Origin: Macrotis lagotis
Lineage: Eukaryota > Chordata > Mammalia > Peramelemorphia > Peramelidae
Reading direction: 5' to 3'
NCBI RefSeq assembly: GCF_037893015.1
Contig: NC_133663.1
Location: forward strand, 142,669,297-142,733,296
DNA: 64,000 bases
Below the pieces are notes generated by a model that saw only the letters and a program-made list of their open reading frames with translations, was not told where the DNA came from and ran no database searches. Positions 33,513 through 45,558 of this stretch are shown one piece after another. A program made the translations under genes and the position numbers. Position 1 is the first letter of the stretch, and the number at the start of each line of letters is the position of its first letter.

Positions 33513-36500
33513 TGGTTTTATGAAAAAAACAATAAAATTGATAAACCTCTGGTCAAATAGATTGAAAAACAAAGAAAAAGCCAAATTGCTAGTATTATAA
33601 AAAAAGGCGAACTCACCACCAATGAAAAAGAAATCAAAATAATAATTCAGGATTGTTTTGCCCAACTCTACACCAATAAATTTGATAATCTAAGTGAAGT
33701 GGATGAATATTTAACAAAGAATAAGTTAACCAGGCTAAATGAAGAAATTAAAAACCTAAATAATCTTGTCTCAGGAAAAAGAAATTCATCAAGCCATTAT
33801 TGAACTCCCTAAGGAAAATCTCCAGGGTCAGAGGGCTTCACAAGTGAATTCTTTCAAAAAATATGAGACAATGGAACTCTGCCTATCTCAATCTAGTACA
33901 ACAATATGGTGCTGATACCTAAACAAGGAAAAGTTAAAATAGAGAAAGAAAATTATAGACCTTTCTCAAAGGTGAATATAGATGGAAAAATCATATATTA
34001 AAATCTTAGGAAAACAAGTACAAGAAGTTTTCACTAGGATGATACATTAAGACTAAGTAAAATTTATCCCAGGAATGCAGGGTTGATTCAATATTAGGAA
34101 AACTATTAGTATAACTAATTATATCAATAACAAACCTATCTGAAATCTTATGATTATATCAACAGATGCTAAAAAAAGCTGTTGACAAAATACAGTACCC
34201 ATTCCAACTAAAATCAAAAGAGAGCATACAAATAAATGGATTGTTCCTTAGAATAATAAGCAGTATCTATCTGAAACCATCAACAAGCATTATATGCAAT
34301 GGGGATAGACCAGAGGCATTCCCAATAAGTTCAGGGGTTAAACAAGGATGCCTATTATCACCAAAACTTTTCAATAGCATATTAAAATGTTCTGTAATAA
34401 GAGAAGAAAAAGAAACTGAAGTAATTGAAATTGGCAATGAAGAGACAAAGCACTCACTCTTTGCAGATGACATGATGGTATACCTAGAGATTCCCCCAAA
34501 AATTATTTAAAAAACTCCTAGAAATAATGAGCAAATTTAGCAGAGTCATAGGATATAAAATAGACCCTCATAAATCCTCAAAAATTCTATATATTACTAG
34601 CAAGATGCAGCAGAAAGAGGTAGAAAGAGAAATCCTATTCAAAGTAGCCTCAGACAAAATAAAATAATGGGGAATTTACCTGTCGGGGCAGACTCAGAAA
34701 CTTTTTGAAAACAACAAAAAACACTTCTCACACAAATAAAATCAGATTAAAATAACTGGACAAATATCAACTGCTCATGGATAGGTCAACCTATTATAAT
34801 AAAAATGATAATTTCTACCAAAATTAAACTATTTGTTTAATGCCCTACCAATCAAAATTCCAAATATTACTTTAAGGAGTGAGAAAAAATTGTAAGAAAA
34901 TTCATATGGAGAAATAAAAAGTTGAGAATCTCCAGGGATTTAATGAAAAAATAGTGCAAAAGAAGCTGGCTTAACACTACCAGATCTAAAATTATATTAT
35001 AAAATATCAGTCATAAAAACTGTCTGGTATTGGGTAAGAAACAGAGTAGTGTATCAGTAGAATAGACTAGGTACAATAGCAGAAATTGATTATAGTAATC
35101 TGATCTTTGATAAACCCAAAGAGTCCAGTTATTGGGATAAAAACTCTTTCTTCAGTAAAAATTGTTGGGAAAATTGGAAATTACTATGGCAGAAACTTCG
35201 ATTAGACCAACACCTCATACCCTATACCAAGATAAGATCAAAATGGATACAGTATTTAGTCATAGAAAAAAATATTATTTGCAAACTAGGGGATCAAGGA
35301 ATAGTTTACCTGCCAAATCTATGGAAAGTCAAGGAGTTTATGACCAAGAAAGAGATGGATAACTTTATTAAAATTAAACTAGACACATTAAATTAAAAAA
35401 AAAGACAAAACCACTGTAACCAAGATCAAAAGAAATATAGTAAATTGGGAAACAATTTTTACAATTAGTATTTCTGAAAAATGACTCATTTTAAAAATAT
35501 ACAGAGAACTGAGTCAAATTTTAAAAAAAGACAAGCCATTCCCCAATAGACAAATGGTCAAAGTATATTCAAAGGCAATTTACAGACAAGGAAATCAAAG
35601 TGATCCATAGTCAAATGAAAAATTGCTCTTAATCACTAATTAAAGCATCTCTGAAGTACCACCTGACACCTCTCAGACTGGTCAATATGACCAGAAAGGA
35701 CAATGATCAGTGTTGGAAGGGATGTTGGAAATCTGGGATATTAATACATTTTTGGTAGAACTGTGAATTCATCCAACTTTTCTGGAGAGCAATTTGGAAT
35801 TTTGCCCAAAGGGCAACAAAAATGTGCATACCCTTTTACCAGCAATACAACTACAGGGTATATAACCCGAAGAGGTTATATACCCAGGTACAACAATATT
35901 CATAGAAGCCCTGTTTGTGGTGGCAAAGAACTGGAAATCAAGTAAATGTCCTTCAACTGGGAAATGGCTTAGAAAACTGTGGCATATGTATGTGATGGAA
36001 CACCAGGAGGGATGGAAATTCAGGGAAACCTGGAAGGATTTGCATGACCTGATGCTGAGCATTATGAGCAGAACAAGAAAAAAAACTGTACACACTAACA
36101 GCAACATGGAGATGGTGGCCAATGATGCTCATTCCATCAGTGCAAAAATCAGGCACAGTTTTGGGGTATGTGTGATGGAGAATACCATCTATATCCAGAG
36201 AAAGAATTGTGTAGATTTGAACAAAGAGCAAAGAGTATCACTTTTAATTCAAAAAAATTATTATCTTATTATGAAATTTTGCTATATCTTATAATTTATG
36301 TTTCTTCCTTAAGGATATGATTTCTCTCTCTCATCACATTCAACTTAGATCAATGTATACCATGGAAATAATTTAAAGACTAACATACTACCTTCTGTGG
36401 GGTGTGGGGGAGGGAAAAATATTGGGGAAAATTTTTTAAATTCAAAATGAATAAAATCATTCTAAAAATGGAAAAAATAAAATGAATTTCTTGTAAACAA

Positions 36501-36896
36501 CATATTGTAGGATTCTGTTTTTTTTAATCCACTCTACAATCTTCAGCTTTTTTAAGGGAGAGTTTGTCTTATTCACATTCACAGTTATGATTCTGCATTT
36601 CCCTGCATCTGATTTTCTCCTGATTATACTTTTCTCTTTCCTTTAACTCAGTCCATCCTCACCATTTTTTTTACTTCATGAACCATCTCCCTCAATCTAC
36701 CCTCCATTCCATCATTCCCTCTTTTTTGTTTCCATTTTATGCTCCTACTTCTACACTTCTTTCTTCACTGCCTTTATCAGTCCCCCTTCTTTGATTTCCT
36801 CTTTTCCCTCCTGTTTCACTGAAGATTAAGATAAATTTCTAAACCCAAATGAAAATATTAAAGACAATTATAGAGGGTGTAAGATTCAATCAAATC

Positions 36897-37050
36897 AGGG
36901 TGGCTGGGTGGTGTAGTGGATAAAGCACCGGCCTTGGAGTTAGGAGTACCTGGGTTCAAATCCAGTTTCAGACACTTAATAATTACCTAGTTGTGTGGCC
37001 TTGGGAAAGCCATTTAACCCCATTTGCCTTACAAAAACCTAAAAAAAAAA
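36897..37050 (+). mobile_element. SINE, WSINE1-like
   Basis: Begins AGGGTGGCTGGGTGGTGTAG and ends TTACAAAAACCTAAAAAAAAAA, with an intact centre CTTAATAATTACCTAG. I did not find a convincing target duplication. It lies just outside the oldest L1 of the nest. Confidence 0.9.
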
Positions 37051-37727
37051 TTTAAAGGGTACTTTTCAACTTAAAAAATCTCTTTGAAATAAATATTTTA
37101 TGACACATTTATAAATTCATGATCTCATCTATGTGATAATTTATTTCATGAGAACAAATGCCTGTCTTCATTTTGGGAATTTTTTGCCTTCATAGCTAAG
37201 AGTTCTTTTATGGTACTGTGGATACAAATAAACATCAAAATTTTATTCAACATGTTGAAAACTGAATTATTATCTCTCCAACCAAATCCTTCATTTGAAT
37301 CACTTTCAGTCTCCTCTATTTACTCCTCAAATTACCATTTTTCACTTACTCAGTTTTGCAATTTGGTCATTTTTGTCCCCACAATTTTTCTTCATCCTGT
37401 ATATTTTATTGTTTCTATCTTCACATTTCAAATTTCGCCCCTTCTCACCATTCATATAATTACCATATTAATTCAGGCTTTCACCTCTTATAAGAGATTG
37501 TGATTGAAGTACCATAGTTTAGCATATCCTACATATTGATGAAATTTTACTCACATAACAATATGATCTTGATTCTTCCCTCCTCAACTAGATACAGTGT
37601 TTTCCTATTACCTTTAGGATATACTACAAAATGTTCTGCTAGTTTTTAAAATTCTTTAACCTGCCCCAATCGACTTTTCCAGATTCATGGAAATTACCCT
37701 TCCTACCCTGCTCCCAAAAGACACACA

Positions 37728-37762
<35 letters not shown>

Positions 37763-38250
37763 TCACAGTTATCAAGACCTTCTCTCAGTTCCTCCATCAT
37801 GATATCCCTCATATCCATTCCTTTGCATTCCTAATGTCTAAAATGTACTCTTTTAGTCAGTACTCTGCTTCATATAGTCAATCTCATTTTCTTTTATATG
37901 AAACTTGAGTAACTTAATCAGCATAAAACCTTTCTTATTTTATGAATAGATATTTATTTATGTTGCAAATTTGTCTGGCAAACAGGATTACTTAATAAAT
38001 GTTTATTGATTATTTACTTCCTTGTATCTCTACTTAATACTTCATCATTAGAATAAAAGCTCATTTAAAGGGATATTGGATGAATTAGAAGGAAAATGTG
38101 CTTATCTTTGTTGGAAACCTGTTTGGCTAGAAGAAACTCTCAATAGAAATCGAACATCTTTGAAAAGTCCAGTTTAAAACAAAGAAAGATTTTAAAGTCT
38201 ATTTGGAAAAGGGCAAATCAAAACTGACACTGGGGCACCAGATTTCCATT
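37051..38250. other. No gene seen; contains a CA repeat
   Basis: AT-rich sequence with small Phe/Ser/Thr-rich frames of no recognisable family. The (CA)n repeat at 37721-37762 is the only assigned feature. Confidence 0.45.
37721..37762. repeat. (CA)n microsatellite
   Basis: About 20 CA units with one AAAC interruption near the start. Likely polymorphic. Confidence 0.95.
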
Positions 38251-38254
38251 CAGT

Positions 38255-38405
38255 TAATCTGTCAAGTCTCAACAAATACTTATGAATTTCCAGGAATTAT
38301 GCTAAGTTAGAATTTCAGAGAAAGTGGGGAATGTTCTCTGCACTGAAGGAGCATGTATTTTGATTTGCAGGACATGTTTTTAAAAAGTACATGTAAGAAG
38401 AGGGG
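38255..38405 (+). mobile_element. L2-type relic
   Basis: CTCAACAAATACTTATGAAT, GGAATTATGCTAAGTTAG and CACTGAAGGAGCATGTATTT follow the order of the mammalian L2 3'-end phrase, with heavy decay. Confidence 0.45.
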
Positions 38406-38424
38406 AAAAAAGAGAACAAGAAAG

Positions 38425-38635
38425 TGTTAAGCACCTACTATTTAGAGAGTGAGCGAAGTGTTTTATAGCTTTTATTTCAATTGATTCCCCCAACTCTTGG
38501 AGGTAGATGTATTTATTATTCCATTTTATATTGCAGGAAAGAAAGACAGGCGGAAGTTAACTGACTTGCCCACTCTTCTTCATTCCAGGGCCAGCATTCC
38601 ATTAATTAGGTCACCAATATTGCTTCATACAACCT
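38425..38635 (-). mobile_element. MIR-type CORE-SINE, antisense
   Basis: On the plus strand: TTATAGCTTTTATTTCAATT, CAACTCTTGGAGGTAGATG, TTATTCCATTTTATATTGCA, GAAGTTAACTGACTTGCCCA and CAGGGCCAGCATTCCATTAA. This is the reversed order of a MIR element with its 3' core. Decayed, no ends resolved. Confidence 0.65.
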
Positions 38636-38637
38636 TA

Positions 38638-38702
38638 GATAGATAGGTAAATAGATGATAAATAGATTAGATAGATAGATAGATCTTATAGATATAGATA
38701 TT
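38638..38702. repeat. (GATA)n microsatellite
   Basis: Imperfect AGATAGATAGAT units with TAAATAGAT interruptions. Confidence 0.88.
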
Positions 38703-38954
38703 CATATAGCAAATGGAACATATTTTAGTTTGATTACACTAATTTGGGGAGTGGGAAGGATTAAAATTTCCAGGTAATAGTAGTAAACTTTAAGGGGGAA
38801 AATTTAATGGTAGATACAGACATTTGGATTTGTTTACACAGAGAAGATCTTTCAAACCAATACTAGTAATAATAATAGTAATTATCATTATAACAAGATA
38901 ATGTATTAAAATGCTTTGATTATTATCATAATCATGAGGATATTGATAACTAAC

Positions 38955-39115
38955 AATTACATTTCTTTTTAATTTAGTTTGAAATTCTTTAGCTTATTTA
39001 TTACACATAACCTTGTTGAGCAGGTACTATTTCTATCAACTATTTTACAGATGAAAAAACTGAGGAAGCGAAGTTACCTAGGGCCATACAACTAGTAAAA
39101 TATTGTTTATCTGCT
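38955..39115 (-). mobile_element. MIR-type CORE-SINE, antisense
   Basis: ATTTTACAGATGAAAAAACTG, AAGCGAAGTTACCTAGGGCC and ATACAACTAGTAAA (shown piecewise) correspond to the reversed MIR core. It stops about 30 bp before a sense-strand copy. Confidence 0.7.
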
Positions 39116-39144
39116 TCTGCATATAATTCCCTATGAAAGATACA

Positions 39145-39405
39145 TTAACACATCTAAGGCAACTATGTGGCATAGTCAGTAGAGTTCTGCACCAAAACTT
39201 ACAAAACCCTGAGTTTAATTTTTGACCTAAGACATTTACTAGATTTATGACACTGATTAAGCCATTAATCTCCATCTACCTCAATTTCTTTATCTGTAAA
39301 TGGGAATAATAATATCGCATGCTAATCAATCTTGTGAGTATAAAAGGGAATCCCTAAAAGATTTATCATAGAACAAGCCATATAGTGGATGCTTCATAAC
39401 TTATT
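39145..39405 (+). mobile_element. CORE-SINE (MIR/MAR1-like), sense
   Basis: It starts AAGGCAACTATGTGGCATAG, has CCTGAGTTTAATTTTTGACC in place of the B-box region, then the core words CTCAATTTCTTTATCTGTAAA and TGGGAATAATAATATCGC, and ends near CCATATAGTGGATGCTTCAT. This is a longer, older SINE type than the WSINE1-like copies. Confidence 0.7.
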
Positions 39406-39409
39406 TTCC

Positions 39410-40318
39410 TATTTCCCTTCCTCTCTTGGTGATGGAAATGAAAAAAAGATAGACAAGCAGGAATTAAGAAATTAGAAAGCACTGTCACAACAATTAATGA
39501 AAGGTGGAATATCTATGAAGACACAATAAGTGACAGTTTTAAGAGATTTAGAGAGCTTAAAAAGAATGAAGACTCAAAAAACACCATGGACTCATAATTA
39601 TAATATAATTTTCAATCTTGAGGGTAGGAGATTTTGACACAGTAGGGATAGAGTTAGACTACAAGTGTTTGAAAGATTGTTGAAAAATATTAAACATCTG
39701 CTTTATTATAATATGCATTTATTGTAGGGAAGGATATGCTTTTTGACAATGGCAGGACTTAATAAGAAAAAGATGGTATACACTGCCTTTAGTAGCCCTC
39801 TCTGTCTGTTAAATCGGCTCATAGATTCTGCACATGTATCAACAGCACAAAGAATCATAAAATTACATAATGGGTAAACTAGAAGCAAACTCTATAAAAT
39901 ATAAGCCCACAAAACAAAGATGGCAAGAAGAAAAATAAATTCAAAAAAGAAAAAGGTTCACAGAATACTGATTCTAGTTAAATTACAGGGACCTATCTAC
40001 AAAATAATCCCTCATAAATAACAAATATTTAGTATACTATAATTCATTTAGTAACTGAAACAAATGATAGATGAAGTGGAATTGTCATTGACCTGGAAAA
40101 CAAATTGTGAAAAAGAAAATCTACCATTCTTTTATATGTTGTCCCTCAAGGCAGAATTTTTGCTCACTTCATGGAAATGGTAGAAATCAGCTGTAAATCT
40201 CAAAGAGTCAATCATATATAAACAATATTGAATTTAAAATAGAAACTGGTCTAGTGTCTCTATTTCATTGAGTAAAGATGCAGACAACAAAATTGCCCAT
40301 TGTCTTTGATGGAGAAAT
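39410..40318. other. No gene seen
   Basis: Mixed AT-rich sequence. A short Cys/Arg-containing frame on the minus strand (39706-39888) has no recognisable family. No repeat assigned. Confidence 0.45.
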
Positions 40319-40320
40319 TT

Positions 40321-40479
40321 TTCTTTTTTTTTATTTTATTTAAGGCATTGGGGTTAAGTGATTCACCCAAGGTCACACAGGTAGGCAAATATTAAGTGTA
40401 TATGAGGCCTGATTTTAACTCAGGTCCTCTTGACTCCAGGGCTGGTGCTCTAAACACTGCACCACCTAACTGCCCAACT
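40321..40479 (-). mobile_element. SINE, older antisense copy
   Basis: GGGTTAAGTGATTCACCCAAG, TTTTAACTCAGGTCCTCTTG and the reversed head CACCACCTAACTGCCC. Flanks GGAGAAATTT and ATGAAATTT are a possible degraded duplication. It is more diverged than the WSINE1-like copies. Confidence 0.82.
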
Positions 40480-40489
40480 ATGAAATTTC

Positions 40490-41864
40490 AATGGAAACTG
40501 AGGAGTCTCTAGTACTACTCTCAGAAGATATGTGAGTATAAAAGAAAAGGTTGGAAATACTTTGCCTAGAAGTAGGATAAAAGGTGAGCAAATATAACTG
40601 ACTCAGAAATAGGAAAAATGACCTTCACAGACTAACAAGTGGCCCATAGTTTTACTATATTATAATACCATTGGTTCATCAAGAATAGAACCAAGTCAAA
40701 AAATTAAGGAATAGGAATGGGAAAATGTATTTTAAGAAGGCAATCATGTGAGCAGTGCATATGTATCTTTATATGCTTATACCCCAAGAAGTTTGCCTTC
40801 TAGGACTATATTCACAAGTCATTTATAATACAATTTATTAAAGGGCCCTGATGAGTGAAGATCTTTGATGGGCAAAGGGGCAAAAACATTTTCTTTTAAA
40901 GGATTTATATATTATATGCATTAAAGTATGTCAAAAGGAAAACAGAAATGAAAAATTAATTTAAGTTGAGAATTGGTAAATAGGTATACAACATAAATCG
41001 CTAATGTTTCCATTCATTCAATAATAGTTAACTACATTATGAGAATAAATATATTTTACACATTGTGTTATTATGTATGGTTTGTTAACTTTTTTAAAAA
41101 ATTGAGCAAGGGAAAAGATTGGTTTGGTTCTTGATGGGTTTTTTTGTCATTTTCAGATGTTTTACCCCTTCCTTTTATTCTAAAACCACATAATCACTAT
41201 TATACATTTTCTCTAGATGAGAAATAAGTCCTTAAAATCAATAACCAAGTTGAACAATAAGGTATGTATTAAATAAAATATATAATAATCCATTTTTCTG
41301 TGCTTAACTCTGTTTTAGACATGACAGGTAGAAGTAAGATACCTAGTAACTATTTTTCTTATCCTTTATGTCATTTTGCATTTAAGTTGGATAGATGAAA
41401 CATAAACATGAAATTATTTTAAAGCAAAAGTGTGTATGTCATATAACATACAAAATTAATTAGTATTGATTCAATGATTTTAATGGGTTATTAATTAATT
41501 TCATGGAGACGTAAGAAGTTAATAATAATTCAAAAAAATTGGAAAGTCAACCATATTAGAAACCATTTATAACAAAGTTATCTTGAGTTTGATGTGAAAA
41601 ACAATGAAAATTAAGGCAAGTTCTATAAATATTGGGGGAAAGCACAAATATAGAGAAAAATAGATCACATTATTCCATGATTCTATTAGGAATATTTAAA
41701 GGTGGGATCAGATTAGTTTCAACATTTAGAATCAGCAGAGAATAATTCCAAAAAAGACTGTATATGACCTTAAAGAATGGATACAAATTCAAATATAAAC
41801 AGATCTAAGGAGAGAGAGAGAGAGATTTCAATGATAGGAAATGTTTTCAGTAAAAATATTTACA
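40490..41864. other. No gene seen
   Basis: AT-rich sequence with no long frame. A short (GA)n patch lies at about 41810-41826. No RNA gene or repeat family could be supported. Confidence 0.45.
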
Positions 41865-42005
41865 AAAGTGGAAACAGAACTTTTTCAAGGATCAGAGTAG
41901 TTCATTTTGGGTATAGTATAGAATGCTTGGTAGGGGAAAATATGAGATAAGGTTGGAAATGCAAGGCAGTGTTATATTGTGTAGGACCTGGAATTCCCTT
42001 TTTAG
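41865..42005 (+). mobile_element. Fragment of an ancient mammalian interspersed repeat
   Basis: AGAGTAGTTCATTTTGGGTA, AGTATAGAATGCTTGGTAGG and GAGATAAGGTTGGAAATGC match a repeat phrase I know from many mammalian introns. I cannot name the family with confidence. A longer relative may lie at 51.3-52.2 kb. The small frame at 41923-42246 that overlaps it is not a gene. Confidence 0.4.
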
Positions 42006-42419
42006 GGTCATTAAATTGTGTATTGCTGTATGTCTATTTTTTGTATCCTTTTTAATTTGTCAGAAGTCATTTTTCTTTTCTTACTACTACCTAAACCAGG
42101 ATCCTCAAATATCAACATCCTCATTCTTCAGTAATTGTCCTAAATTCATTTACATGGTGGCAGATTTTCTAGAGCAGTATTGTCAAACTCAAATAATAAT
42201 TCTGAACACTAAATTACACATAAAATGCCTGTGGGATGCATATTAATTTAGTTTTAAAATGTAATGTTTGAGAGAGCAAAGCCAAAGTTGCTTGAATTCT
42301 TCCATTTCCCTCAGAAACAATGTTAAATCAAGCTACTAACAGACTCAAGAGGGACAGAATCCACAAAAAAGACTGAGTAGAAGAATTTTCTAGCATAAGA
42401 TATCTTTTAAGAACTTCAG

Positions 42420-42586
42420 GGGTGGGGCGGCTAGGTGGCACAGTGGATAAAGCACCTGCCCTGGAGCCAGGAGTACCTGGGTTCAAATCCAGTCTCAGAC
42501 ACTTAATAATAATTACCTAGCTGTGTGGCCTTGGGCAAGCCACTTAACTTCATTTGCCTTGCAAAAACCTAAAAAAAAAAACAAAA
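42420..42586 (+). mobile_element. SINE, WSINE1-like, with perfect TSD
   Basis: Begins GGGTGGGGCGGCTAGGTGG and ends AACCTAAAAAAAAAAACAAA. A perfect 11-bp AAGAACTTCAG flanks it at 42409-42419 and 42587-42597. It has a tandem TAA (CTTAATAATAATTACC), a one-unit expansion of the centre. Confidence 0.95.
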
Positions 42587-43357
42587 AAGAACTTCAGTAA
42601 AGGTTTATATTGCTTGACTGGAAAGAGAACAGAGACCATTGCATAAGGGTGTGGGAAAGATAGCAGGAGGTTCTTAGCACAACAAAGATCAGCAACTGAG
42701 GCCCCTCCAACCTAACTCAATAGGTCAGCAGCACAGTAGACCACCACCTGTGGGACATCCAATCCAATGCAAAATACAAATTATGAACACTAGAACACCA
42801 GCCCAACAGGTGTGACTAGGTAGGACAATTCCAGTACAGTGGGCAAGTCACAAGAACCCCAATCTCCAACATAAAAAGCCAGTAAGCAGACCCCTGGTCC
42901 TAACTGAAGCTTGGGACAGTAATTCCTTTGCCCCAAGAGTAGAGCTTAAAATTTGAAAGAAAGAACTCAAAATGTCTTGACCATTTAACACTATAATAGT
43001 AACAAAGAAAATCAAAACACAAGCTCAGAAAAGTTAAGAAATTGCAAAATGCCTATATGTGAAGCTTCAAAGGGGAATATAAATTGATCTCAAGGCCAAA
43101 AAAATTTCTTGGAAAAGCTCAAAATGGAATTTAAAAAAAATAAGAAAGGCAGAAGAAAAATGGGAAAATGGGAAAAGAAATGAGAGTTATACATGAGTTG
43201 GTTAAATGGAATAAAAATTCACAGAAGTAAACAAGTAATTTGAAAGCAGAATTGATCAGGTAGAAGTTAAAAAAAGCAAAATGAGAAAGAATATCATAAA
43301 TTTCCTTGAAATTTGCAATTGGAAAAAACAAAAAGAAAAGAAATTTGAAATTGAGGA

Positions 43358-43621
43358 ATGGAAATTAATGATTTTATGAGACATCAAAAATCAATCAAAA
43401 TCCAAACAAACAAAAATAGAAAAAAATTTAAGGTGTCTCATTGGGGAAAAAAAGCAACTGACCTGAAAAATAGATCAAGGAGAGATAATTTAAGAATTAT
43501 TGAATTATCTAAAAGTCATGATATATTAAAAAAAAGCAACAACCTTGACAACATCTTTCAAGAAATTTTCAAGGAAAACCTCCTTAATACTCCAGAAGGA
43601 GAAGATAATTGGAAGAATTAA
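43358..43621 (+). pseudogene. ORF1-like fragment of the HAL1-like element
   Basis: An 87-codon frame with ATDLKNRSRRDNLRIIELSK and DNIFQEIFKENLLNTPEGED, matching the start of the RNA-binding part of L1 ORF1p. The ATG is internal and the frame is only a remnant of the ancestral protein. Confidence 0.75.
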
Positions 43622-44740
43622 TTGAAAGAATCCACCTATCACCCTCTGAAAGAGATTCTAAAAATAAAAAGAAACACTGTAATAAAATTCAGAAATTATT
43701 AGCTCAAGGCATATTGAAATACCAAGGAATCGTAATCAGGATTACACAGGATTTAGGAATTTTATTACTAAAAGTCTGGAGGGCCTGAAATATTATGTTC
43801 TAAAAGACAAAGGAAATCAAACTACAAGTAAGAATCACCTTACCCAAGAAAATTGAGCATATTTTGTTCAGCAAAAACGATGGAATCAATGACAAAAATG
43901 AACTTCCTAACTATCCTTTAGAAAAGAACTAAACAGAAAATTTTATTTTAAAATCCAAGATTCAATCAAGAATTCATTGTACACAATAAAAATATTGTGA
44001 GATGATTAGCCCTGATGGAAGCAGCTCCTCTCAGTAGTTCAGACAGCTAGGACAATCATATTAGACTGACTATGAACAATGCTATCCCCATCTAGAGGAA
44101 GAAAAACAAAACAAAACCCTCCCCCCCAAAAAAATTAAAAATCTGTCAGAAACTGATGAACACATTACAAAAAAAATATCACATGTCTCTCATTCCCTTA
44201 ATCCTAATTCCATATACTGAATGACTAATCTGTAAACATGTTTATCATAAATGTGTATGCACAATGTTATCCTGATTATTCCCTCTGGGGGGAGGGGTAT
44301 GAGAAGAAAAGGTGGAAGAAAAATTTTTAACTTAAAAATATACATGTGCATATGGATGAACGCTGAAAAACTTTTTTAATATGGTTTTGTAAAAATAAAA
44401 TATCAATAAAAATAAAATAAAATGAAATTCAAGGCATAAATAGGAAACAAAAAACCCAAACATGTTATTCAATAAGATTAAGCCATTTGCACATTCCTAA
44501 ATAGGGAGATGATATTTGTATCTCCTGAGAAACTTATGATATTAGGGCACTAAGAAGTGTACTTAGAGTATATGAATACAAGTAGATTTTGATGTGATGA
44601 TATAAAGATCAAGGCATTTAAAAAAAGAATTAAAGGAGATGAAGACAGTGAGAGGCAGAATATGAGAAATTATACAGTATGAAGAGCCTCAAAGGACCAA
44701 TTACAGGGAAATAAGAGAGAGGGCAAGATTTGATTGAATC

Positions 44741-44889
44741 TTTTTTTTTTTTGCAAGGCAAATGGGGTTAAGTGGCTTGCCCAAGGCCGCACAGCTAGGT
44801 AATTATTAAGTGTCTGAGACTGGATTTGAACCCAGGTACTCCTGACTCCAAGGCCGGTGCTTTATCCACTATGCCACCTAGCCGTCCCT
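44741..44889 (-). mobile_element. SINE, WSINE1-like
   Basis: An antisense copy: a T run, TTGCAAGGCAAATGGGGTTA, CTAGGTAATTATTAAGTGTC and the reversed head GCCACCTAGCCGTCCC. Close to the window's SINE consensus. The A tail is pure, consistent with youth. Confidence 0.93.
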
Positions 44890-45545
44890 ACCCTTTAACT
44901 TTATAAAAAAAATTAATCTGTATCATTTAAAAGTTGCATTGATAGTATCCCAAGTATGCAAGTGGTATAAATTAAATAGGTTTGTATTATATTTACTAAG
45001 TTACCATATTGATTTGTAATGGTTTTGATATCAATTAATCAGTATTGTGTACATAAGTGTGCCAAGTAATATGAATGCATTTGTGCATGTGTATGTATAT
45101 ATCTACATATACACATATATGATAGATATATGTGTAAAGTTTTGTGTACATGAAATGAAGATGATACAAAAGATAGTGCTAAAAGATAATGCATTAATTG
45201 AAATATTTTCTTTGAATTGTGAATAAAATCTTCAGAAATAAATGACTTCTGGTAGAATTTTACATTGAAACATAAGAAAAAAAAATCTGCTCATCTCAAA
45301 CCATATAATGATTTCAGGAAAGAAATTCCACCCTATTATTTGAAAGGAGAAAAGAGAGAGAGAGACATCACACTGACTGCCCTAGTTTCTGAGCTATTTC
45401 AGCTAGGATTTGGAAGGACTGATATTTCAAAATCAGAAGTTAATGAATATACCACTCAACAATATTCTTCACAAGGACTTTTCTTGTCTGTTTCCATGAG
45501 AAAATCATTGATTCTTTCTCCCTCTCAACTCCTCCCACAAAATGG
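44890..45545. other. No gene recognised
   Basis: A TA/CA-rich patch lies at about 45080-45135. A 107-codon frame at 45265-45588 has an ordinary composition but no domain I recognise, and its end overlaps the inverted-repeat arm, so I do not call it a gene. Confidence 0.4.
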
Positions 45546-45558
45546 CATGCTAGTTTTA

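Larger units (their letters stand above)
31572..36235 (+). pseudogene. L1 ORF2 (endonuclease/reverse transcriptase), decayed
   Basis: The start MNGNKELEIITLNVN fits the L1 ORF2 N-terminus. The endonuclease region is visible as IYTPNG and, further on, LLVGDLNLLLADLD (the GDFN-type motif), and the RT domain as SGVKQGCLLSPKLFNSIL and FADDMMVYL. ORF2 would supply the nicking and reverse-transcription activities of L1. Several in-frame stops and frameshifts separate the pieces, and the 100-N gap with its doubled flank falls within it, so the true number of lesions is uncertain. Confidence 0.85.
22385..36478 (+). mobile_element. Near-full-length L1, plus strand, split by another L1
   Basis: The 5' end is AATTCTGGCCAAGATGGTC, followed by the 5' UTR. 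ORF1 begins near 23152 and breaks off at about 23711. The rest of ORF1 (30466-30.85 kb), ORF2 (from an ATG at about 31572) and a 3' UTR with a G-rich stretch (TGTGGGGTGTGGGGGAGGG, about 36396) and an A-rich tail follow the inner minus-strand L1. A perfect 15-bp target duplication flanks the whole. The RT motif FADDMMVYL is encoded at about 34460-34486. Length without the inner L1 and the duplicated assembly piece is about 6.5 kb, the usual L1 size. Both ORFs contain several stops, so it is inactive. Confidence 0.9.
19826..36890 (-). mobile_element. Oldest L1 of the nest, minus strand, in two pieces
   Basis: Minus-strand L1 sequence covers about 19826-22369 (3' UTR and most of ORF2) and resumes at 36494. 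There the phrase TAAACAACATATTGTAGGAT matches the younger minus-strand L1 at about 27.9 kb. It continues to about 36.89 kb near the ORF2 start. The 15-bp repeat AAAATGAATTTCTTG at 22370-22384 and 36479-36493 marks where the plus-strand L1 cut it. Divergence from the other copies is high and no long frame survives. The outer ends are approximate and I did not find its own target duplication. Confidence 0.75.
42268..44420 (+). mobile_element. HAL1-like (half-L1) element, old
   Basis: The 5' UTR-like part (CAGAATCCACAAAAAAGACTG at about 42357, then text like CAATCCAATGCAAAATACA) leads to an ORF1-like region at 43.1-43.9 kb. Pieces such as RSRRDNLRIIELSKSHD and NNLDNIFQEIF are the usual ORF1 'rsrrdNiRi..' region. 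It then goes straight to an L1-type 3' end (TTCATTGTACACAATAAAAA at about 43972, A-rich tail at about 44400). No ORF2 is present, so this is again a half-L1 design. Stops break ORF1. It carries a young SINE at 42420. Confidence 0.75.

Noticed and set aside
41923-42246. 107-codon frame with a hydrophobic stretch
   Set aside because: Overlaps pieces of old dispersed repeats and resembles no protein family I know.
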